From contig OX459103.1 in the NCBI GenBank assembly GCA_949775045.1, positions 4,790,502 through 4,854,501 of the forward strand: a stretch of DNA of 64,000 bases, read 5' to 3'. Every line of letters starts with the position of its first letter. Within the stretch, counting starts at the first letter, position 1. Both the position numbers and the translations under genes were made by a program. Below the pieces are notes generated by a model. It did not search any database. It had not been told where the DNA came from and saw nothing but the letters and a program-made list of their open reading frames with translations. Shown one piece after another: positions 22,020 through 34,832 of the stretch. The stretch is from Metridium senile. Taxonomy: Eukaryota > Cnidaria > Anthozoa > Actiniaria > Metridiidae.

Positions 22020-25000
22020 ATGGTCCGGGAAACTCGCCATCTCTGGGTTGGAAATCTTCCTGAAAATATCCGTGAGGAGGAAATAGTGAAACATTTTACA
22101 AGGTAAATTTGTGCTGTGTTTCTGCTTGATAGCGCACTTACTTTCGCAACAACTCAACGTTACAATGTCCTAGAATCAAACTGCTGAGTTTTATACTTGT
22201 TTGCGAGGTTTTGGGTAATAAGGACGACTGCGAAGCAATTTCAACCGAACGACGAACTTGTGCGCGCAATTTTTCGTTGACTTGTAAAACGTTACCATTT
22301 CTTACGATATTTGTGTCCATTTTTTAAAGCCATCATATTTTATTGAACTAAACCACAAAGTACTCTAAGTAATAAATAGTAATTTATTTTGATTTATTAC
22401 AATAAAACGTAGGATTAGTTTAGTCTAGCAGTCACGTTATTCATGGTGTTTCAAAATGGAACATTTTCAAATTTCCTAGAATAACCTCGGTTTTTAGACT
22501 GCTCTTTTGAGTTGAATGTTCAAAATTAGACATCATTTACACTCCCTAGCGCAGTAGGAACAGCTGTTTGCTATGTAAATTCAAACCTCTTGAAATTGCA
22601 GACTCGTAGTAACTGTCGTTTTGATCATTTCTGTTGCAGGTACGGACGGGTTGAGAGCGTTAAAATTTTACCGAAGAGAAGTTCGGAAGGCGGTCGTGCT
22701 TCTTTCGTAGACTTTGTCGACATTCGTAGTGCTACAAAAGCACATGAATCTGCTAATCGCATTGGCGATCGGGAATTAAGAACAGACTACAACGAACCAT
22801 CCAGTACAAATCAGACTGCTATCACTACTCGTGTTCACGATCCCACAGCACCACGGCCACCGGTCAGTGGCCCCCCACCATCACCCCCAAGGGGGAGAAG
22901 ATATGAACGAAGGGCAGAGGGGTAAGTTCTTATTGTGATGGAAATTATTAGTGTAATTTTTTCTTGTGTATGGATTCATTAAGGATCGTAAAAATGACAA
23001 CCATGTTGGTCATTTTGGTTGTCGATGACTTCATTTTTCGAAGGGTTATTTCTTGTGATTTGAGTTTTTCTGCTATGTTAACACCAATGTGGATGCGAGA
23101 ATATGTGGCTTATAATGGAAAATAGTTTTGTCACTTGGCCATCACAACTGTAGCAACTCACACAAGGGATTCAAAAGATATCGTCATCAATTTTCTTCCG
23201 AATCTTCACTACCATGCAAAATATTGCCAACAGTCTACATGGAGTTGTATAGGATTTCATATTCAAATGTCACTGGAAGTTATGAAATCGTTTAAAAATG
23301 GAGCATTGGAAGCAACAATTATATGGCTCAAATGGTACAATGTGGATTTGTTTATGGGTTTGATTGCTTATAAAGAAAGGATTGAGCACAGCAAATTCTT
23401 CATTTCGTGGCTTTGGAAATCAAGAAATCTACCATCTTATCCACTTACGGTTTAGATGTCTTCAAACTACCTAAAATTGTGTCATCAACAATTTGCCACA
23501 GCCAAGTTTTCTTCTACTTTTATCATCTGTGAATGTGGTGATTGTCATTTTTGCCTACAACAGCATGTTTAACATCTAATCTAATTGGTGTTTCAAAAGT
23601 AAAGAAGATTGAACAAGTTGATGTGTTCATGCAGTAGAGTTTGATGGAGAAAGAAGAGGTTTTCTCAATAATCTCAATGCAGTGAAGATAGGATTTTGGC
23701 TTTGATGTTCAACTGTCTTATATAAAGTGTGTCTCCAATTGTGCTAACTTTGACAGAGGATTTGCATCAACAAACTACAGCAGTAATTCTACAAGTGTGA
23801 TCAAGGTTATATGTAGATGGAACTTCCCCATAAATGTGCAAATGGTTTTAACTAGATGTGCAACAAGATTGGGTTTGTTCTGTGTACTCCACCAAACTTA
23901 GAAGACTATGGAACTACAGAATGAATCCACCATCATTGAAATACACTTTCATACTACCATACACATTCTTTCTATTCATTTCTTCCCATTATCCCTCTCT
24001 TTCTACATCTTGTTTTTTGCACATCTGACTACATGGGAAAACGTTCATCTCAGTACTGCTTTTTGTCCCTTTTATCACTGGGTTGTTAACTACAAGTCAA
24101 AATGGATACAGATACAAAAAGAGGTGCTAGAGTATTATCTACAAGTGTGTCATCTATGGAGTTGACATTGAATTGGTGTAACAGTGGTAATTTGTATTTA
24201 TTCCTTAAATGATTTTCCAGATGTTGAGCATTCATTGGAGTTTACAAGGATGTCTAAAAGATTGTCATGTAGAGTCTAGTATGTTGGAGTTTCCAATGGA
24301 TTGTTATCTGCAATTGGGTTACACTGTTACATGGAACATGCTGCTAGAAGAAGGGAAATCATTGCCTAGTGTGGTCATGTAAAATTTGTTACTTTGTCAG
24401 AATTATTTTCTTAGATTTAGGGAAGATAAGACGGATCTGTATTACAATGGATACAAGTCATATTGGCAGCAACTGTCCATGGAATAAACATGGGGATTAT
24501 CTGAAGAATATCACCAGGGATTTGCTTGTGAATATCTCACTTGATGACAACATTACACCTAGAGTTGTTCTCATGGAGTTTCTGTTAAAGGATTAAAGAA
24601 GATCTTGAAAGAGAGGCAGATTGTTCTTGGAATTTTGGAGTTTTGCAGTGACAAGTAAACACAATCAAACCACTTTGCTGGATTGTTTCGTCCATTAAAT
24701 TCACTGGAAATGACTAGGAAGATCTCAATAAATTAAGGGTGGTATCTGGAATATTTTGAGAAATCAACACTAACAACCATTTACTTACTGAAATTGGAAT
24801 CTGGAAAGAGAGACAGGCTGTGCCTGGAATTTTGGAGCTTTGCAGTGACAGGCAAATACAATCAAACCATTTTGCTGGATTTTTTCGTCCATTAAACTCA
24901 CTGGAAAATATTTAGTAAGATTTAAGGGTGGTTTGAGAAATTGACACTAACAACCATTTACTCACTTAAATTGGAATTTTTCTGGTAAAATGCAGTGGAG

Positions 25001-28000
25001 ACCACCAACAGGAATTTGGAAGAATGAAGCTTGTGATTAATTGCAAAGTCATTTTTGGAGACAAATTTCTTGTGGAGTTATAAGATGGAAATAAAGTTGT
25101 GTGCAAAATTGAAATAATGTTAATTGGATCAAACTTGTGTCTGGGTTTTTGATGTGATTGACTTCCCAAATTTGTGCTCACATTCATTCAGTATTATTGT
25201 GGATTATAGAGTTAAGATTGTCAGTGAAATTAGAGCTATATTTGGGCCACTAAGGATAGTAAATATTCAATTCTAAAATGTGGAATATTTTGGAGTGTGG
25301 TTAGAAAACAAAGGGCTTTAGGGTTTAGCTCTGTCAGGTTAGTAGTCTTCATTACTTGCATGGGGTTATATAAATCAATGACATAATATCCTAATAGTTA
25401 ATTTATATCTAGTTACTTATTATATATGAAATAGTGTTACTATTTTATGGATGTATGGTGTGCATTTATGTAAAATATACATAATCTTGTAATAAATTAC
25501 TCTCCAGCTTATTTGGGATCATTTTATAATAATATATATCTATATGTAAGAGCTTAACTCCATGTGCATATGTAGGTTTTGAGTACTGTAGTCCATAGGA
25601 CCATATCTAGTGCTCTTTCTTTATGTATAACTTGTCATCTGATATCCTCTGGACACTTAACATTTTGTCTTCTAGTGTGTTGTTTGGGCGACCTTTTTCA
25701 GAATAATTTAATAACATTGATACTTATTATTTCTCTGATGTGTATAGGGTACCAGAGGGTAGAGGTTACCAGAGCAGTCGTCCATATCCATACGAAGGGT
25801 ACAGTGATGAAGAAAACAGAGATAGAGGTAGTAGCAGTGGAGGACGCTTTCCTGCTGCTGGTTCCAAGGGTTATTCGCGCAGTGGTGAAGTAACAAGTAG
25901 TGGACAGAAACGCACATCTGGGAAATATGGTAATGGTGAGTGTAATTTTAAGCTTTTCATTTGATTTCATTTATCCATTCTGGCAGCAATGTGTGCCTTC
26001 TTACAGCAGTCTGTTAAGTCCTCCATATTTCTCATGTACACTGAGATGTACACCTTGTACAATACAATGACTTCAGTAAAAATAAATAAACAATATAAGT
26101 GGTACAGGTTGCCTTAATAACCATAGGGACTTAATTATGCATGCCATGACCAGACAATATAACATTCAATCACATACTACTGTCGCTTGCATCTATCCTT
26201 TAACAGGTGCAACAAAAATATGTAATTAATATGCAAAATTTACCTTGACAATTTGAATATATTTAGAGGATTGCATTGAGAGATTGGCGCCAAACTTTGG
26301 AAGTTAATGTCTCTATAGACAGAAAATGTTTTTTATTGCGATCGTTAACGGGTAGGTGCAAACAACGATATTTAGTTTAACAATTCTTATTTCTTTTCAT
26401 TGTAGAAACATACAATAGTCAAGACAACAGCCCTGATAATTCCAGTGACAGTGAAAGTGAAAGCAGCGATGAACAAAGTAATGACCAATCAGGAAGCTCA
26501 TCTAGTGATAGTAGTAGTGAAGAAGAGAGTGACGCTGAAAGTAGAAGTGGTTCACCAGGATCACAGGCTACAAAGTCTAACAAGAGTTCTTCATTATGTG
26601 TCAAGAATCTCTCTACTAGATCAAGTGGTAAGTAGTTTAAAGTGGTTGCCATTGTCAACATTCTATTTATCTTTCCCATTTTTTCATCATTGTAGATGGC
26701 AGTATAAGAGAAGGACTTTACCATGAGTTCAAGAAGCATGGAGAAGTCACCAGAATCTACATCCAAGGAACTGGAAACAGTCGCTCAGCAATCATTTACT
26801 TTAGAAGGTACTTATTGATATTTGAAACTTTGATTAGGTCTTCTAGAATAATATCATGTTTTTTAAGTGTTCTATTTTGAAAAGAACAATTGATCATTGT
26901 ACTGTAATTGGTTCCATGGAAGGCCTGAAAGTATTTAAAGAGAATTTTTTTTTTTTTTATTGATATTGGAATCCTTGATGAAGTCTTCTAGAATAAAATT
27001 GTGTTGATCAAGTGTTCCATTTGGAATAGAACAATCAATCATTTTGATGTTGATTTCTTTACAGGCCTGATGAATCAGAACATGCCATGGAAGTGTGTCA
27101 AGGTAAAATGTTTCTTGGAGCGGAGATGCAGATTCAACCATACTCTGGGTCTATTGAAAAAGGTATTGTCATACATTGGTTATGCTATTTACAATACTAA
27201 TAATACTGAATTGTGATGGTGTGTGTGTATTCTTAAGGAAAAGTGTTGAAAGAACTAATTTTAATTTCATGAGCCGGGAGCAAATTCTGCTCACATGACA
27301 TCATTTTTTGAGTGAAATAATTGGTACAGATAAGGGAATATAAAGTTTGAGGAGCATGTTACGGGAGTAAAGCCCCTTGTGTGAAACAACCTATAATATC
27401 ACAATCAATCACCCATATTCTAAATAAAACTTATAAAATTCTTGAATAATTAATGAGAATTTGACAAAAACTGAAATCATTTCAGTGACGAGTTCTGTAA
27501 ATCTCATACAGATTTTCATACATGTTTCAACTTGCATTTTCTCAGCCAGATTTACTTTTATCTTGACAATTTTAGTAAAATATGAAAGAACTAATGTTGA
27601 CAATTTCCGTGTCCAATCTGTATGCAATATACAATGACTCGTCTTTGCATACAGATTGGCAGCTCATATTACAATATATTACAAATAACTCAACATTTGG
27701 TTTATTACCAGGTGAGCGCTTCGATACCAGTGAATTTCCTCCACGTTATCGACCTAGTGGCGGCCCTCCCCACCCTGAGGATGATTTTGACCCAGGATGC
27801 ACCAGGACACTGTTTGTTGGTAATATTGAAAAGACCACAACGTATGGAGACTTGAAGGAAGCATTTGAACGCTTTGGAGAAGTTATGGTAAGGCTGGGGA
27901 ATTCTTCATTTATTTCTTGTAATTTTTGTTATTTTCATCATCCTGGTAAAGACCTAACCAGAGTATTTGTCCAGACTTTTGATAGAATTTCAGATGTTTT

Positions 28001-31000
28001 TTCTAATATAAAAAAGTTGGTATTTGGCATGTTTTGGTATCAGATTTTTGTACATAATAATAATGATAATAACTTTTTTAACGTCTCAATCTTCTACCTA
28101 GACACAGTGTGCCCTACTAATCGGGGAGACTCACTCACACTCACTACCTCTATGTTTAATATTTTACACACAACTATGCTCACATGTTCATTTTTTTGCT
28201 GAGGGAGGAAAACCGGATAACCCAGAGAAAAACCATTGTGGCATAAGAGAGAAGAACACATCAAACAAACTCAACTCGCATATAATCCATCCCCGAGTTC
28301 GGACTTGAACCTGGACCACAGGCCACCCATGCCACCCATACAACAACCTTAAAATAAGTTATTTTGACCAGGTTGTCATTCTTGTTTGCAGGATGTTGAC
28401 ATCAAGAAACAGCCAGGGAACAACCCATATTCCTTTGTCCAGTTTGCTGAACTGAGTAGTGCTATCCAGGCCAGGCGGCGGATGGATAGAGAGTTTATTG
28501 GTCGCAATAGAGTCAAAGTTAGTATTATATACAAATAAATTGTTGATATATAATTGTCATGAGATTATTATTCTGAGGACTATCATTATTATGATATTAT
28601 GATATCATTATGATATCATTATTATGATGTGTAAAGCTACACATAACAATCAGTCATGATTATCATTATTATTGATATTATCGTCATTATTATTACAATC
28701 AATATGATCACTATAATCATTATCTTCATCATTTTCACCATCATTATCATAATTATAAGTAATATATACAATATGAGCGGCCGATCTGTATTCGATATAC
28801 AACGGCGAGTCGAAGACGTGCCGTTGTATATCGGATACAGATCGGACGCGAATATTGTATAGAACTTATGAAAGTCCAACGTTAGTTCTTTCATATTTTA
28901 CTAAAATTGTCAAGATAAATGTAAATCTGGCCGAGAAAATTCAAGTTGAAACTTATGCAAATCAGGACGAAATCTGTATGAGATTTACAGAACTCGTCAC
29001 GGCATTGAGTTCTTTTGTAAAATTCTCATTAATTATTCATGAATTTTATAACCATAATTATCATAATAATGATATATATATAATTTTCTCCCTTTCTTTG
29101 AACTTCATTAATATATTTTTTGATATTTATACTTTATTCTGGCACATTTTATAATAGCTATTAATTAAATATGCATACATTATGTTATCATTATCATAAT
29201 AGAATGATTATCTTCATCATTACCATAATTTTAAATTTTAATATCATAATAACCATCATCATTATCATCATCAATATGATTATCATCATTATCATCATCA
29301 ATATGATTATCATCATTATCATCGTCATTACTTTCATCAGTATTTTCTTGTTCATATTACCAACAACATGGTGTTGTCTTTTCCAGGTTGGGTTTGGTAA
29401 AGTAGCTCCAATCAATTCCATCTGGGTGGGTGGAGTCACAGCTAGTCTCAGTGAACAGCAACTTGATAGACATTTTGGCCGTTATGGTCGTGTAACAAGA
29501 GTTGTGATCAATCGTTCTACTAACCAAGCCTTGGTTAGTTTTGACAATGCCGACACTGCTGGTATAGCCCAGTCACAGATGAAAGGACGAAGCTTGTTTG
29601 GCCGGCGTGTCAGGGTACGGTTAACTAGAATACAATTAATACTTGATACACCTATTTCAAAAATGGTTATCACAACCGAAGCTGCAATCGACACTCAAGG
29701 CTGCAAAGGATGTCTTTGTACTTTTAAATAAAATTAATTAATTAAGTTTCTTTCTGAATTATTTTTTCCAACACCTCAACATGTAACATATAATCATAAA
29801 TACATTCTACGCACAAATTATTTGAAGAACCTGTAAACAAGAAACAATACCGACATCCTTTGCAGCCTTGTAACACCTACCACTGCAACAGTTTGTCATG
29901 ATAATATATATTCAAACACATACAATAAACAAATCATTGTGAAAACATGTAATCAAGAAACAAAATACCGACATCCTCTGACAGTATTGGCTGTAGATCC
30001 GGCTACGGAAACGATTTTTGAAATAGGTGTATATTAAGACTTGTTCGGCGGACAACAAACGTACATCAGCTGATAAGCTGGTGAAATATCTATTTATTGA
30101 CGATCGATTGACTGTCATTAATTATCGGATGGATTGACGTTTGGAATGATTTATAGACTGGATTGAGTTGAAGCGATGCATATTTTGAATAATCTCCATC
30201 AGTTACTTCATTCTTAAGAGTGAATGGTTTCATCCCAAGTGTAATCGATGTAGATGAGGTATGATCGTCTGGGTTGGTGTTGTCTGAGCGGAAGTCATCT
30301 TCAGAGTAATGAAACGAAAAGAAGATTAGAAAATATGTTTTTCTTTTTGTTTCTTTACTCTGAAGATGACTTCCGCTCAGGTTGTCGAAACGTCAGACAT
30401 CAACACCATCAGTCTTTTTCAAGACCACCAACCCCGAACGATCATACCTTATCTCCTTGATTCTTATAGACTGTGAACAGTCCTTTCTTTTCCCTCCAGA
30501 TTCTGAGGAAAACGAGAGAAAAGTGAGCATTTAAATAAATTTCTTAATCCGGAGGGTATAGTAGGGAATGATCGCAGTCTATGATTCTCATTGCCTAATC
30601 TTTTATTTCCAGGTTGAGATGGTAAGCCGTGACAGCCGTCAGCTCTTCTATGACAGTCTACAGCGTGTAGGACAGACAGACACTAACAATACCAGTGGTC
30701 GTCGCTATGAAACCTCGCCTCCTGAGCGAACTCGAGGACGTGGAGGGGGACCTGGATTCTATGACTACCGACGAGGAGGTAACCGCGGAGGCATGGCACG
30801 AGGGGGGATGAGAAGAGATGCAAGAGGATATCGATCATGGCATCAACGTAACGACTATGAATACAACTCCGAGGGGGGAGGAGGAGCAGGGGGAGGAGGC
30901 GGAGGGTACCACCACGAACAAAGACCCCCCAGGGGACCATTTGAGGGGCGAGATTTTGAAGGTGACGATTACGATCAGGAACTCAAAGACTACAACATAC

Positions 31001-33918
31001 GACGGCAACGTGAACGGGAACGAGAACGTGAGGACCGTCGTGATAGACCACCTCGCGACCGACATGAACCCGAATATAGTGATAACGAACGATATTACCC
31101 TGATAGACACGACCGCTGGCAAGGAGAGGAAAGTAGCTCAGGCTCATTTGAAGAAGAAGCACGTGACCATCGACATAAGCACCAGGAATACCCGGACAAA
31201 CGCAGCCGTAGTAACTATAGCGAGGAACGGGAAGGAGCCTCATCTGATAACAAATCGGAGACTAATGAGGAACGACTTAACAAGAAAAAACGAGAAAAGA
31301 ACAAACGAAGGCTGAAAAACTCCGCTGAAAGGGAAGTTGAAGAAGACGAACAAGAAGAACATATGCAAAAGAAAAGGAAAAAGACGAAGGTAGAAGCAGA
31401 AGCTCGTCCTGAGGACACTGTTACAATCCGAAAAGACGGCGAAGAAGTGAAAGAAAGGGTTAAAGAACGAAGTAAGAGAAAAGCTGAAGAAGAACAACCA
31501 ACCCAGGAAGAACCTCCACCTCAACCAGAAAAGAAGAAGAAAGAGAAAAAAGAAAAGAAAGAAAGGGAAAGAGACAAACGAAAGAAACGGGTTCGTACTC
31601 CAGTAGAGGAGCCTAACGACAGACCGCGCATCGAGGAGGAGACTAAGACCGAGCGAGCTGCCGAAAGACTTGAGGGACCGGAACCAAAAGAGTTGACTTC
31701 CTCTCCTGTAGAACCGGAAGTAGAAAAGAAACGCTATGATAACCATAAAGCACCAAGTCCGCAGAATCACAAGAACGACGTGGAGGGAGAGGACGTTAAA
31801 CCACTACGGGATGAGAGAGACTACCCGAGATCACCAGTGTCCAGGGATGAGAGAGACTACCCGAGATCACCAGTGTCTAGCCCACCGAGAAAATCATACC
31901 GCGATGAAAAACAGGAAAACGGACAAAGAGAGACAAAGACAAAGAGACGACATAAATCACGTGAAGAGTCGCCACCCCCTCCCCCACCACCGCCTCCACC
32001 ACCCCCACCCCCAGAGGAAACATGTCCTGAGAATACCAGACTTACAGTTCCAGACGTCAGACCCAGTCAACCGATAACACGTCCTCCGTACGATGGTGTA
32101 GGTCCCTCCCCGGTACGCGGTGATCTCCCCTACGACCTTTCTCCACATACGAGAACTCCATCTGCATCCCCGGGAGCTGCTGTCTTGCCAGGTGTGAAGC
32201 ACCCAATACCATCCACCCCTCCCATAGTTTCAGCATCTCCAGTTGGGCTCCCCCCGGAACCGCACATGAATGTACCTATCGCGGCACCATCGCCATCATC
32301 TGTACCGCCGCCACCACCGAACTACAACCAACCAGCACCAGCAGTTAACCAACCCGCTAACGCTGATACGCTGTTGGAGCTACTGCGCCGTTATCCCGTG
32401 GTCTGGCAGGGTATGGTAGCGCTGAAGAACGACTCCGCAGCCGTCCAGATGCACTATCTATCGGGCAGTGCACGGCTCGCTGAGATATCGTTACCACAGG
32501 CACCTAACCCACAGACCATCCCTCCTCTTCCACCACCGCCTTTACGTATTGCACAGCGTATGAGACTGGAACCGTCACAGCTAGAAGGAGTAGTCAGGAG
32601 AATGCAGGTATGACTATGTAGATAATATAAGCATCATGTGTAAAGAGAGCTTTCTTGGAGAGTGTGTAACCGTTACTCACATAACTAATAGCTTTGGACT
32701 CATTTCATTCCGCATTTTAACGCTATAATGTTACTCTAGAACATCATGAAAATACATTTATATCAAAAGCTATATTCTTCAGTTCAAAGTAATCATATTT
32801 CACGGCTCGCCCATCAAGTTATCTCCCCAATATTCGCGGCGCTTATTCGAGTAAATACGGTTATCACAACTCAGGCGTTTTTGCAGTGAGTAACTGGAAT
32901 CATCGCGTTCCCCAGTTATTTGAGTAACCACTACCCAGTCGTTTTTGCTGTAAGCATCGATTTACTCAATATTTGAGTAACCATTACTAGCTTCGGCTAA
33001 AGGAACTTCCGACGTAAAATGCAGTTCTTTACTCAGTCGTTTTTTTGCAGTGATTAATGATATGTCTTTTTATTCAGAGCGAGGATGAACACTGTTTGTT
33101 ACTGGCCCTACCGTGTGGGAGAGATCCTCTCGATGTACACACACAGACACGCGCACTAAAGAATGGCTTCATCACCTACTTACAGCAGAAACAAGCAGCA
33201 GGGATTATCAATGTCGCTAGACCAGGATGTGCACAGGTAGGCTATTGTTATCACCATCATTATAGTCATTATCATCATCATCATCATCATCATCATCATC
33301 GTCATCATTCAGTTAACGGTCATTACCATCATCTATCATCGTGATTATTATCACTATCGACATTTATTATCTTATCATCAACATCATTATTATCACTATC
33401 GACATTTATCATCTGATGATGATGACCATCAATATTTTCACTATCGCCATTTATCAGCTGATTATCATCATTATTATTATTGACATTTATCATCTGACCA
33501 TCGTCAATATTTTCATCATTTTCGCCATTTATCATCAGATGATGATGATGATCATTATTATTACTATCGCCATTTATCATCTGATCATCATCATCATCGT
33601 ATTATCCGTGGCATTCAGAGAGTGCTATTTATCCCTGGGCACACTCGCAGTTAGCTTCCTATGCAGCCGCTTCTTTTTTGACGACACAAAGGAGCGGCTG
33701 CATAGGAGGTAACAGTCGTTCCTATTTTCATTAGTAACTAAAGACCATGTCAAATGATTTACTCATCTCTATCTCTCTCTTTTCTCCAGCCAAGCTTTGT
33801 GCTCCACATTTTCCCGCCATGTGATTTCGCTCAAGAGCACCTGGCACGAGTCTCCCCAGACCTCTTGGACAGTGCAGCCGACAGCGGCCATCTGATGGTC
33901 GTAGTTGCTTCGGTATGA
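22020..33918 (+). CDS. SPEN: SPEN (split ends / SHARP) orthologue: four RRMs plus SPOC, complete, 12 exons
   Basis: Exons: 22020-22102, 22640-22921, 25748-25935, 26406-26627, 26696-26807, 27065-27162, 27712-27887, 28392-28517, 29387-29614, 30613-32607, 33078-33236, 33790-33918; 3798 nt, 1265 residues. The start MVRETRHLWVGNLPENIREE and following RTDYNEP match SPEN RRM1. RRM2 is near residues 246-322 (LCVKNLSTRS), RRM3 near 358-430 (RTLFVGNIEKTTTYGDL) and RRM4 near 437-508 (SIWVGGVTASLSE). Residues 510-1085 come from one 2-kb exon and are disordered: Arg/Gly/Glu/Lys-rich, a duplicated ERDYPRSPVS segment and a Pro run near 31973-32010. The SPOC domain fills about 1087-1265. SPEN binds RNA through its RRMs and recruits NCoR/SMRT-type corepressors through SPOC, in the nucleus. 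Human SPEN is about 3,660 residues, so this orthologue lacks most of the long middle region. The ATG has A at -3 and G at +4. Confidence 0.94.
22922..25747 (+). other. SPEN intron 2, containing a diverged tandem duplication
   Basis: A 2.8-kb intron between RRM1 and the linker. Segments 24601-24720 and 24792-24906 are diverged copies sharing GGAATTTTGGAG, CAGTGACA and TTTCGTCCATTAAA. No gene was recognised in it; its frames are short and lack domains. Confidence 0.6.
27430..27680 (-). repeat. Dispersed foldback family B, copy 1 (inverted), next to SPEN exon 7
   Basis: Reverse-strand copy of the 28766-29052 element. Its terminal palindrome (CAATCTGTATGCAATATACA) ends about 30 bp before the exon 7 acceptor at 27711. 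Confidence 0.8.
28068..28330 (+). repeat. Dispersed SINE-like repeat, copy 1
   Basis: Contains ATCGGGGAGACTCACTCACA, then GAGGGAGGAAAACCGGATAA and GAGTTCGGACTTGAACCTGG. The left half (28068-28200) recurs at 47868-47998. The right part recalls a tRNA B-box-like GTTCGGACTTGAACC, but no full tRNA fold was found. Confidence 0.6.
28600..28765. repeat. ATC/ATT microsatellite
   Basis: Interrupted trinucleotide repeat abutting a family B element in SPEN intron 8. Confidence 0.8.
28766..29052 (+). repeat. Dispersed foldback family B, copy 2 (best copy)
   Basis: Starts CAATATGAGCGGCCGATCTG with an inner mirror (ATACAGATCGGACGCGAATA) and ends ATTATTCATGAATTTTATAA. Other copies: 27430-27680 (inverted), 44115-44464, 44740-44990, 51188-51482, and a fragment at 53527-53575. 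Confidence 0.85.
29180..29340. repeat. ATC microsatellite before SPEN exon 9
   Basis: Repeated ATCATCAATATGATTATC units. An open frame running through into exon 9 is intronic read-through, not part of the protein. Confidence 0.82.
30257..30449. repeat. Long foldback element in SPEN intron 9
   Basis: Left GAGGTATGATCGTCTGGGTT... and TGAGCGGAAGTCATCTTCAG are mirrored by CTGAAGATGACTTCCGCTCA...ACGATCATACCTT. The right arm also carries GTTGTCGAAACGTCAG, similar to the GAAAC-GTC half of hammerhead-bearing retroelements. Confidence 0.82.
33240..33602. repeat. ATC trinucleotide tract between SPOC exons
   Basis: About 360 bp of ATC-rich sequence with a repeated CTATCGACATTTATCATCTG motif, immediately after the exon 11 donor. 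Confidence 0.88.
33645..33712. repeat. Small foldback (CTTCCTATGCAGCCGCT arms)
   Basis: AGCTTCCTATGCAGCCGCT is mirrored by AGCGGCTGCATAGGAGGTAA around a 25-bp loop. Confidence 0.75.
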
Positions 33919-34047
33919 AACGAAGAGTCGACGAGAATTCTAAATTATAGACCATAGCGTTCCGAATGGGACACGAGAAAAGGAGTTCATTCTTCCTTTT
34001 CTATCCTTAGAAATTGTGAAATAGAGGACAAATGAATTGATAGACAG

Positions 34048-34053
34048 AATAAA
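34048..34053 (+). terminator. Candidate SPEN polyadenylation signal AATAAA
   Basis: First AATAAA after the SPEN stop (130 bp downstream). A second AATAAA is at 34412-34417, just past the tandem duplication. Confidence 0.45.
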
Positions 34054-34124
34054 AGAATCGATAAGAAAAGATGTAATGTGAGAACATTTAAATACTTAAC
34101 TTGCAAATAAGTGACATTGTTCAG

Positions 34125-34322
34125 TAGAGGTAGCAATGACGTAATTCAGCATACAGCTCTTTTAAAAAGTTTGTCGAATATAGTATGTCATCTCAAGACC
34201 GAAAGGAATTATGGGCATAGTAGAGATGTAGCAATGAAATGACGTATTCAGCATACAGCTCTTTTAAATAGTTTGTCGAATATAGTATGTCATCTCGAGC
34301 CCGAAAGGAATTATGGGCATAC
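34125..34322. repeat. Tandem duplication (about 100 bp, two units) in SPEN 3'UTR or just downstream
   Basis: The segment with CAGCATACAGCTCTTTTAAA, GTTTGTCGAATATAGTATGT and CGAAAGGAATTATGGGCATA occurs twice with few differences. Confidence 0.85.
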
Positions 34323-34455
34323 ATGATTAACACTCATTATGGAGGCCATATTCTCTTCAAGAATATGTAGGTTATTTTTAAGTAATTTGAAGAAGGAAAG
34401 GAAATATGGTCAATAAATGTAACAATTAATCAAGTGTTTATCGTTATTTTTTTTC

Positions 34456-34581
34456 TTAGCCTGCATGGCGGCTCTAGGGTTTGGGGAGAGAAGGGAAGGG
34501 AAGAAGGGAGACTTCCTTCCCTCCTTCCCCCCACTACCCCTCCTCTCTCCCCCAATCTCCAAGAGCCGCCACGCAGGCTAA
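34456..34581. repeat. Foldback MITE family D, copy 1 (TTAGCCTGC... ends)
   Basis: TTAGCCTGCATGGCGGCTCT is mirrored by AGAGCCGCCACGCAGGCTAA around a G/A-rich then C/T-rich core. Relatives at 40443-40635 and 62255-62401. Confidence 0.85.
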
Positions 34582-34692
34582 TTATTTCTGTGTTAAGATG
34601 TTTACCCATAATTCTTTGCTATCGTAAAAGGACTTAACCGCGTAAGAAATTGTTCGAGATAACTCTTTGTAGCAAAGCTAGAAGTAGTTTAG

Positions 34693-34832
34693 TAGCCGGT
34701 TGTACGAAGCGCCTGAATAGCGCTATCCACCGGATAAATCCCTATCCACCGAATAAAACCTATACAAATTCTATACACTGAATAACTCTTATCCAGTGGA
34801 TAACTTTATCCAGGCTTCGTACAACTGGCCAC
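34693..34832. repeat. Foldback element with AGCCGGTTGTACGAAGC arms
   Basis: Left GCCGGTTGTACGAAGC is mirrored by GCTTCGTACAACTGGC; reiterated TATCCACCG/TATCCAGTGG motifs lie inside. Confidence 0.85.

Noticed and set aside
22590..22639. Upstream ATG giving an alternative SPEN start in front of exon 2
   Set aside because: The sequence before 22640 is intron. The true start in exon 1 (22020) completes RRM1 with its RNP2 motif.
28290..28330. tRNA-like B box (GTTCGGACTTGAACC)
   Set aside because: No matching A box or cloverleaf; fits a SINE-like dispersed repeat better.
30683..32202. Several frames opposite or out of phase with SPEN exon 10
   Set aside because: Shadows of a 2-kb coding exon with strong Arg/Glu/Lys codon bias.
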